Source of the DNA: Solibaculum mannosilyticum
GTDB lineage: Bacteria > Bacillota > Clostridia > Oscillospirales > Acutalibacteraceae
Direction: 5' to 3'
NCBI RefSeq assembly: GCF_015140235.1
Contig: NZ_AP023321.1
Location: forward strand, 2,346,501 to 2,410,500
DNA: 64,000 bases
Shown here piece after piece: positions 58,421 to 64,000 of the stretch (positions are counted from its first letter, which is position 1; each line of letters opens with the position of its first letter). The notes beneath the pieces are model-generated. The model searched no databases and was not told where the DNA came from. It saw only the letters and a program-made list of their open reading frames with translations. A program made the position numbers and the translations under genes.

Positions 58421-60082
58421 ATGTCAGAATATCAGGAGATGGCCGATCTCTTACTGCCCGACGTCACCGAGACGCCGGAACAGGTATTGGCCCGGTATCC
58501 CCGCCGCGAGCTTCCAAACGGGGCAAGGGTCACCCGTTTTGCACCCAGCCCCACCGGTTTCCTGCACATCGGCGGATTGTTTACCGCCATGGTCAACCGG
58601 CTGGTATCAAAGCCCGACGGCGTATGCTTCCTGCGCATTGAGGATACCGATAAAAAACGCGAGGTGGCCGACGGCGTCACCGGCATCATCCAGGGCCTTT
58701 CCGGATTCGGCATCCACTTCGATGAGGGCCGTACCGGGCCGGACAGTGAAGCCGGGGACTACGGCCCCTATCTTCAGTCGGCCAGGCGCATGATCTACCG
58801 CACCTTTGTCAAATCCCTTCTGGCCCAGGGCAAGGCGTATCCCTGCTTCTGCACCGAAGAGGAGCTCTCCGCCCTGCGTGAAAAACAGGAAGCCCAGAAA
58901 TTAACCCCCGGCTACTACGGGGAATGGGCTGTTTATCGGGATATCACCCTGGACCAAGTCAAACAAAACCTCAGCGAGGGCAAACCGTTTGTCATCCGTC
59001 TCAAATCCCCCGGTTCCATGGAGCGCCGGGTCAGCTTCAAAGACGGGGTCAAGGGTAAAATCGAGATGCCGGAAAATATCCAGGACGTGGTCATCTTAAA
59101 GCAGGACGGCATCCCTACCTATCATTTTGCCCATGTGGTGGACGATTATTTGATGGGGACTACCCATGTCATCCGCGGCGACGAATGGATTTCCTCCACC
59201 CCCATCCATCTTCAGCTTTTCTATATGCTGGGCCTGAAGGCCCCCAATTACGCCCATGTCTCCCCCATCATGAAGGAGGAGGACGGCGGAAAACGCAAGC
59301 TGTCCAAGCGCAAGGACCCGGAGGCTTCGGTGGAATATTACCGGGAGCAGGGCGTCCCCGCCCAGTCGGTCATGGAATACCTGATGACCATCGCCAACTC
59401 CAACTTCGAGGATTGGCGGCGTCAAAATGCCCGGACTCCCATTTCGGAGTTCCCCTTCAAGCTCAATAAGATGAGTGCATCCGGCGCTTTGTTTGACCTG
59501 AAAAAGCTCCAGGATGTGAGCAAAAACGTCATTTCGCTGATGCCGGCCAGCGAGGTTTACGACCTGGCTGCCGACTGGGCGAAACAATACGACGGCGAGC
59601 TTTTCACCCTTCTTTCCCGCGATCCCCAATACGCCACGGCGATTTTTGATATCGACCGCACCCCGGTCAAGCCTCGTAAGGACATCGGCAAGTGGTCGGA
59701 TGTCCGGGATTATGTATCCTATTTCTACGACGAATTGTGGGACGGGCAGTATGATCTGCCTCAGAACGTCACCCCAGCCGACGCGGCCGCCATTGTAAAG
59801 GCCTATCGGGAGGCCTTCCGTCCGGAAGACGACCGTGACGCCTGGTTTGGCGGGTTAAAGGATCTGTGCGAGCCCCTGGGATTCGCCCGGGAGGTCAAGG
59901 TCTACAAGAAGGATCCCAGCAGCTACAAAGGCCATGTGGGCGACGTCAGCGGCATAATCCGTGTGGCGGTCACCGGACGACGCAATACCCCCGACCTTCA
60001 CTCTATTTTAGCCCTGCTGGGCAAAGAACGTGTTCTCGCACGGCTCGACCGCTTCCAGAAGGCCATGGAAGCTATGAAATGA
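58421..60082 (+). CDS. gltX: Glutamyl-tRNA synthetase
   Basis: 553 residues from ATG 58421 (AAGGGGAG upstream; the open frame begins earlier without a site). Class I motifs: FAPSPTGFLHIGGLF (HIGH region) and GGKRKLSKRKD (KMSKS equivalent). The body includes PTYHFAHVVDDYLMGTTHVIRGDEW. It is about 60 residues longer than the common bacterial enzyme, with an N-terminal extension before the Rossmann fold and a variant anticodon domain. It charges tRNA-Glu; with a separate GlnRS next door it is probably discriminating. Confidence 0.93.
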   Translation: MSEYQEMADLLLPDVTETPEQVLARYPRRELPNGARVTRFAPSPTGFLHIGGLFTAMVNRLVSKPDGVCFLRIEDTDKKREVADGVTGIIQGLSGFGIHFDEGRTGPDSEAGDYGPYLQSARRMIYRTFVKSLLAQGKAYPCFCTEEELSALREKQEAQKLTPGYYGEWAVYRDITLDQVKQNLSEGKPFVIRLKSPGSMERRVSFKDGVKGKIEMPENIQDVVILKQDGIPTYHFAHVVDDYLMGTTHVIRGDEWISSTPIHLQLFYMLGLKAPNYAHVSPIMKEEDGGKRKLSKRKDPEASVEYYREQGVPAQSVMEYLMTIANSNFEDWRRQNARTPISEFPFKLNKMSASGALFDLKKLQDVSKNVISLMPASEVYDLAADWAKQYDGELFTLLSRDPQYATAIFDIDRTPVKPRKDIGKWSDVRDYVSYFYDELWDGQYDLPQNVTPADAAAIVKAYREAFRPEDDRDAWFGGLKDLCEPLGFAREVKVYKKDPSSYKGHVGDVSGIIRVAVTGRRNTPDLHSILALLGKERVLARLDRFQKAMEAMK

Positions 60083-60220
60083 AGGCCTCACCTTCTGCCA
60101 TGACGCGCACAAGGTTTAAGGCTCACTTTAATTGTAACATCCCGCGGACAGAACCAGGGTTTATGATCGTGCAACGTTCCCTTTTTCTTACACTACGATC
60201 TTTTTTAATGGAGGCAATGT

Positions 60221-61909
60221 ATGAACTCTACACCGATTCAGGAGCCGGCCAACACACCGGCCAACTTTATTGATGAAGCCATCCGGGACGATTTAAACAA
60301 CGGCGTCTTTGACCATGTCCAGACCCGTTTTCCTCCCGAACCCAACGGTTATCTCCACATCGGTCATGCCAAGGCCATCTGCATCAACTTCGGCATGGCC
60401 CATACCCACAACGGCACCTGTCATCTTCGCTTGGATGATACCAATCCATGCAAAGAAGAAGTGGAGTACGTGGAGGCCATTAAGCATGACATCCAATGGC
60501 TTGGTTTCCAATGGGACGATCTGCACTTTGCCTCCGATTACTTCGATTTTATCTATTACTGCGCTACGGAGCTCATCAAAAAGGGCAAAGCGTATGTGTG
60601 CGATCTGACGGCTGAACAGATCCGCGAATACCGGGGCACCCTCACCGAGCCGGGCAAGGAAAGCCCTTACCGCAACCGCTCGGTGGAAGAGAACCTCGAT
60701 CTCTTTAAGCGCATGACCGCCGGTGAATTCGCCAATGGGGAAAAGGTATTGCGCGCTAAAATCGATATGGCTTCCCCCAACCTCAACATGCGGGATCCTG
60801 TCATTTACCGGATCCTTAAGCAGTCCCACCACCGCACGGGCGACACATGGTGCATCTATCCCATGTACGACTTTGCCCATCCTTTGTCCGACGCCTGCGA
60901 AGGGGTCACCCATTCCCTGTGCTCTTTGGAGTTTGAGGATCACAGGCCGCTTTACGACTGGTTCCTGCGGGAATTGGACATCAAGTATCCTCCCCGTCAG
61001 ATCGAGTTCGCCCGCCTCAATCTCAACTACACCCTGACCTCCAAACGCAAATGCCTCGCCTTAGTCAAAAACGGCGTGGTGTCCGGTTGGGACGATCCCC
61101 GTATGTCCACTTTGAGCGGCATGCGCCGGCGCGGGTATCCCCCGGCCGCCATCCGCGAATTCTGCGACCGCATCGGGGTCTCCAAGGCCAGCAGCGTCGT
61201 GGATTACGCTCTTCTCGAATTCTGTGTACGGGATCACCTGAGCGAAGAAGCGCCCCGCGCCATGGCGGTACTCCGTCCCCTGAAAGTCATTGTGGACAAC
61301 TATCCCGAAGGCAAAACCGAAGTGCTGGAGGTGGAAAACCATCCCGGCCACGAGGAGATGGGCACCCGTAACGTCACCTTCTTCCGGGAGCTTTTCATCG
61401 ATCAGGACGATTTTATGGAAGAACCTCCGAAAGGGTATTTCCGTCTTGCACCGGGCAAGGAAGTGCGTCTCAAGGGCGCCTACTTCGTCCAATTTGCGTC
61501 GGTGGACAAGGATGAAAACGGCAACATTACCGCTGTACACGTCACCTACGATCCCCAAAGCCGGGGCGGCAACTCCCCTGACGGGCGCAAGGTCAAGGGC
61601 ACCATCCAGTGGGTATCGGCCGACAACTGCGTGGATGCAGAGGTTCGTTTGTACGACCGTCTGTTTCATGTGGAAAACCCCTCCGACGAAACCGGTGTGG
61701 AGGATTTCCAGCAAAACGTCAATCCCCAGTCTCTGGTTGTGCTCCAAAACTGCAAGCTGGAAAGTTCCCTTGCCACCGCCAAGGTGGGGGATTCCTTCCA
61801 GTTCATGCGCTGCGGTTACTTCACCAAAGATCCCGATTCCACGGATCTCCATCCGGTGTTTAACCGCACGGTAGCCCTTAAGGACTCCTGGGCTAAGAAA
61901 ACAAAATAA
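60221..61909 (+). CDS. glnS: Glutaminyl-tRNA synthetase
   Basis: 562 residues, GGAGG upstream of ATG 60221. HIGH region [15 protein letters not shown], GlnRS-specific [10 protein letters not shown] and [21 protein letters not shown], and a KMSKS-like [10 protein letters not shown]. The C-terminal two beta-barrels of the anticodon domain are present ([14 protein letters not shown] onward). GlnRS is patchy among Firmicutes, most of which use GatCAB, and bacterial copies trace to transfer from eukaryotes. It lies 138 nt after gltX on the same strand. Confidence 0.95.
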   Translation: MNSTPIQEPANTPANFIDEAIRDDLNNGVFDHVQTRFPPEPNGYLHIGHAKAICINFGMAHTHNGTCHLRLDDTNPCKEEVEYVEAIKHDIQWLGFQWDDLHFASDYFDFIYYCATELIKKGKAYVCDLTAEQIREYRGTLTEPGKESPYRNRSVEENLDLFKRMTAGEFANGEKVLRAKIDMASPNLNMRDPVIYRILKQSHHRTGDTWCIYPMYDFAHPLSDACEGVTHSLCSLEFEDHRPLYDWFLRELDIKYPPRQIEFARLNLNYTLTSKRKCLALVKNGVVSGWDDPRMSTLSGMRRRGYPPAAIREFCDRIGVSKASSVVDYALLEFCVRDHLSEEAPRAMAVLRPLKVIVDNYPEGKTEVLEVENHPGHEEMGTRNVTFFRELFIDQDDFMEEPPKGYFRLAPGKEVRLKGAYFVQFASVDKDENGNITAVHVTYDPQSRGGNSPDGRKVKGTIQWVSADNCVDAEVRLYDRLFHVENPSDETGVEDFQQNVNPQSLVVLQNCKLESSLATAKVGDSFQFMRCGYFTKDPDSTDLHPVFNRTVALKDSWAKKTK

Positions 61910-61930
61910 ATAATCCTTATCCAAAAAAGC

Positions 61931-61976
61931 AAGCCCTGTCCAGCGCCAAAACGGCATTGGACAGGGCTTTTTTGAT
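61931..61976 (+). terminator. Terminator of glnS
   Basis: Stem AAGCCCTGTCCA / TGGACAGGGCTT with a 15-nt loop and TTTTTTG. Confidence 0.92.
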
Positions 61977-61994
61977 TTGGAATTCTTTTAAGAC

Positions 61995-62414
61995 TTAACC
62001 CCAGAGGGCTTTCATCAGAGTGGGATAAGCCTCGTCAATGATCTGCACGCAGATGCTGACGCAGCGGCGGCCGACGATACCGGCGGTCTCCACTGTGATC
62101 TCGGTATCCAGGCAGGCGATAATGTCATTGTCCTTATCCACGTAGAAGCGGACCCATTTATACCGGCCATTGACCTCGTTGAGCGCTACCAGCATAGCAT
62201 CCATCTTGTTCTTCGGGACCTTGCCGATTTCAAAGCAACGGATGGCCATGGTTTCCTCATCGTCGTCAAAGAAGCAGGCCAGGTTGATATCGTCCTTATT
62301 GTCACCGCCATACAGCAGACGGATACAATCGGTATCGCCACCATCGCTTTCTCTCCACTTGATGCCCTTTTCGGTCAGATAGTCCGAAAATACACGCGCA
62401 CTTGCAGTTTTCAT
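61995..62414 (-). CDS. YbjN-like domain protein
   Basis: 139 residues from ATG 62414 (AAAGGAG 11 nt upstream). A small alpha/beta protein: ARVFSDYLTEKGIKW, then INLACFFDDDEETMAIRCF and NGRYKWVRFYVDKDNDIIACLD, matching the YbjN/sensory-transduction-regulator fold related to type III secretion chaperones. The function is unknown in Firmicutes; members are thought to act as chaperones or regulators. Single gene, convergent to glnS. Confidence 0.75.
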   Translation of the reverse strand: MKTASARVFSDYLTEKGIKWRESDGGDTDCIRLLYGGDNKDDINLACFFDDDEETMAIRCFEIGKVPKNKMDAMLVALNEVNGRYKWVRFYVDKDNDIIACLDTEITVETAGIVGRRCVSICVQIIDEAYPTLMKALWG

Positions 62415-62531
62415 GGTACTGTCATCTCCTTTTTTTGAAACTAGTAATTTAGATAGGCAAATGATTCTCATCCACCTATGTCAAAACACCTCTCGGTATT
62501 GTAACCTTTGGAACCCTTCTGAGACTCCTGA

Positions 62532-63191
62532 TTATCGCATCTCCGACAGAGCTCTAAGCAGCTGCTTTTGCACATTCACTTTGGATACTGCATAAATTTC
62601 ATCGCCGCTGTAAATGATGGTGTTGCCTCGGGGAATAAAGAATTCATTTCCCCGGACAATGGAAATAATCAGGCATTCCTTCGGCAAATCGATCTGCTGG
62701 AGCCGTCTGCCGTCCAAATCTGAACCTTCCGGAACTGTAAATTCCAAAATGGCCCCTTTTCCCCGGATGTTTGTCAACATCTGCATTCCGGCTGTATCCA
62801 CTTCATGTTCGATCATCTCAGCAATGCGGCTGGTGGAGGATACCGGAATCTTAATTCCTAAAGCCCGCATAACCTCTTCATTTTTGGGGTTATTGGCTCG
62901 AGCAACGGTTTTTTCAATATGAAAATGCAGATTGGCCAACTGGCACGCAATGAGATTATCCTCATCCCGGCCGGTGACCGCTACAAAAGCATCGGCCTTG
63001 GCGGTATCGGCTGCAATCTGGGCTTCTAAGGTAGTGCCGTCACCGCACACCACCGGAATATCCAATTCATCGGCCACATGGGCGCTGAGCAATTTGTTGA
63101 TTTCTATCAAGTGTACTTCATGTCCATTTTCAATCAATGCTTTGCAAAGGAAGTATCCTACCTTGCCGCCGCCTACAATGACAATTCTCAA
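62532..63191 (-). CDS. TrkA/KtrA-type RCK protein (second of pair)
   Basis: 219 residues from TTG 63191 (AGGAG, 9-nt spacing). RCK_N Rossmann fold with GGGKVGYFLCKALIENGHEV, acidic VHLIEI at the end of beta2, and CGDGTTLE. RCK_C (about 135-215) has VPEGSDLDGRRLQQIDLP. Cytosolic ring-forming gate of a Trk/Ktr K+ channel binding NAD(H)/ATP and possibly c-di-AMP. It follows another RCK gene by 18 nt. The two together resemble the two halves of a double-RCK TrkA. Confidence 0.9.
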   Translation of the reverse strand: MRIVIVGGGKVGYFLCKALIENGHEVHLIEINKLLSAHVADELDIPVVCGDGTTLEAQIAADTAKADAFVAVTGRDEDNLIACQLANLHFHIEKTVARANNPKNEEVMRALGIKIPVSSTSRIAEMIEHEVDTAGMQMLTNIRGKGAILEFTVPEGSDLDGRRLQQIDLPKECLIISIVRGNEFFIPRGNTIIYSGDEIYAVSKVNVQKQLLRALSEMR

Positions 63192-63209
63192 CAGGCCTCA
63201 CTCCTCTCA

Positions 63210-63836
63210 TCAATCCACCGCTCGGCAAAATAAAATGCGGTCGGTATCTTTCAGCGTGTAGTCCTCCGGGATGCTGGAGGCAAACACCACTCCCCCCAAC
63301 TGCTGACGGATCCCGATGATCTCCTCGTTAGGGCGAAGAGGCACGGCATCCAGCGTCTTCCCGCGGATGGTTCGGTCCACGCGGCGGGCGGAAAAGCCTA
63401 ATGTGCAACTTTGGAAGGTGATGGTGTGGTCTTCCCCTTCATCCAACAAAGCGGTGTAAAGTGAATCGGTCGTTAAACGGGTCGGACATACGGTGGTCAA
63501 TCCGAAGTGATTGAACACATCTTCCCGTGCCGGGTCGTATACCCGGGCGATAACCTTGGGCACCTCAAAGATCTTGCGCGCCATCTGGGCAACCATAATG
63601 TTTAAATTGTCGTCGATGGTGACGGCCGCCAGGGCATCGCATGCCTCAATGCCTGCGTTGCGCAGCACATCTTTATCCATCGGTACGCCCGCTACTGTTA
63701 CGCCGCGAAAATCCGGTCCCAGACGTTCAAATTCAGAAGCATTCCTGTCCACAACCGAGATATCATGGCCATAGTCATTGAGCATCATAGCAAGGGCACT
63801 GCCCACTTTTCCGCAGCCTACAATTAAAATATTCAC
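63210..63836 (-). CDS. TrkA/KtrA-type RCK protein (first of pair)
   Basis: 208 residues from GTG 63836 (AGAGG, 8-nt spacing; a GTG at 63845 overlaps the site). NILIVGCGKVGSALAMMLNDYGHDISVVDRN is the NAD-binding start, VTIDDNLNIMVAQMARKIF follows, and RCK_C has IRGKTLDAVPLRPNEEIIGI. Together with the downstream RCK gene it forms an operon under a strong promoter and a terminator-bearing leader. The membrane partner is not adjacent; KtrB at 1.6 kb is the only candidate in the window. Confidence 0.9.
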   Translation of the reverse strand: MNILIVGCGKVGSALAMMLNDYGHDISVVDRNASEFERLGPDFRGVTVAGVPMDKDVLRNAGIEACDALAAVTIDDNLNIMVAQMARKIFEVPKVIARVYDPAREDVFNHFGLTTVCPTRLTTDSLYTALLDEGEDHTITFQSCTLGFSARRVDRTIRGKTLDAVPLRPNEEIIGIRQQLGGVVFASSIPEDYTLKDTDRILFCRAVD

Positions 63837-63854
63837 TCTTTGCACCTCTTTTTC

Positions 63855-63886
63855 GAAAAGAAAAAGCCCCGCTTATCTGGCAGGGC
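63855..63886 (-). terminator. Intrinsic terminator in the leader of the RCK operon
   Basis: Minus strand GCCCtGC (63880-63886) / GCgGGGC (63866-63872), 7-nt loop, followed by TTTTTCTTTT. It lies between promoter and start codon, so it can act as an attenuator. Confidence 0.65.
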
Positions 63887-63951
63887 ATTTATAAACTAAA
63901 AGAGCATTTGTAAACTTTTTAACAAAACCAAAGCCGCCAAAATGCATCTTT

Positions 63952-63980
63952 ATTCTAACGCCGCCATTCTCCTTTGTCAA
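63952..63980 (-). promoter_or_regulatory. Sigma-A promoter of the RCK operon
   Basis: Minus strand perfect TTGACA (63975-63980), 17-nt spacer, TAGAAT (63952-63957). Leader of about 110 nt. Confidence 0.85.
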
Positions 63981-64000
63981 GCGCGGCATGACACTTCGTC

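Noticed and set aside
61061-61957. 298-codon ORF antisense to glnS
   Set aside because: Shadow ORF without initiation signals; the glnS frame on the plus strand is unambiguous.
1-64000. CRISPR arrays, rRNA genes, IS elements, plasmid or phage origins
   Set aside because: No regularly spaced repeats, rRNA sequence, transposase frames or iteron clusters were seen on either strand.

Overview
The window looks like a chromosomal segment of an endospore-forming, low-to-mid GC Firmicute of class Clostridia. An Oscillospirales/Ruminococcaceae-type genome fits best. This rests on gene content: SpoIIQ, a split SpoIIID, MltG, ThyX, a T-box before alaS, ECF transporter genes beside truA, DUF5711, a glutaminyl-tRNA synthetase and a CofE-like protein, together with strong AGGAGG ribosome sites and TTGACA/TATAAT promoters. 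The genus cannot be named from the sequence.

Layout. 1-3 kb: end of a PLP lyase gene, a small phage-like ORF, and the K+ channel gene ktrB with a short attenuator-like leader. 3-11 kb (minus): alaS (T-box controlled), HIT, a purine-type PRTase, comEC, holA and an RNase M5-like Toprim gene, possibly one long transcript. 11-20 kb (minus): class B PBP, U32 peptidase, mltG, MTHFS/DJ-1, and thyX-tmk-DUF2156-GNAT; a 32-residue membrane peptide behind a sigma-K-like promoter lies between them on the plus strand. 20.6-24.7 kb: the most unusual part, described below. 24.8-28.3 kb (minus): HPr-like protein, pyrophosphatase, DeoR regulator, SpoIIQ and a small unknown. 28.6-36 kb: AraC-GH39 regulator, fhs, CofE-like, putP, tRNA-Leu. 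36.4-43.4 kb: lipoprotein/response regulator/histidine kinase operon, VanY-type peptidase, a small basic protein, and a MarR/FUSC pair. 43.5-56.8 kb (minus): ClpE-like, pgsA, cvpA, then ruvCAB-glmM-methyltransferase-ecfA1-ecfA2-ecfT-truA-DUF5711 as one tight cluster. 56.9-64 kb: orphan ABC ATPase, cobO, gltX, glnS, YbjN-like protein, and two single-RCK TrkA-type proteins that could gate KtrB.

Main discovery. The mother-cell regulator gene spoIIID is split in two on the minus strand: codons 1-37 end at about 24561 and codons 38-95 start at about 21523. Between them sits a 3,037-bp element with a large serine recombinase, a 44-codon ORF coupled to it, and a glycosyltransferase with its own sigma-A promoter. 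The element ends carry identical 21-bp arms in inverted orientation beside a shared TGTAC core. Joining the ends gives a perfectly symmetric attP-like site, and joining the outer sequences gives an intact 95-residue SpoIIID. This is the architecture of skin-type developmental excision elements, here in spoIIID.

Second discovery. Just upstream (20.6-20.8 kb), an RNHCP zinc-ribbon gene is preceded by an 11-codon leader ORF and two mutually exclusive hairpins. One of them fully buries the Shine-Dalgarno sequence, the design of a ribosome-sensing translational attenuator.
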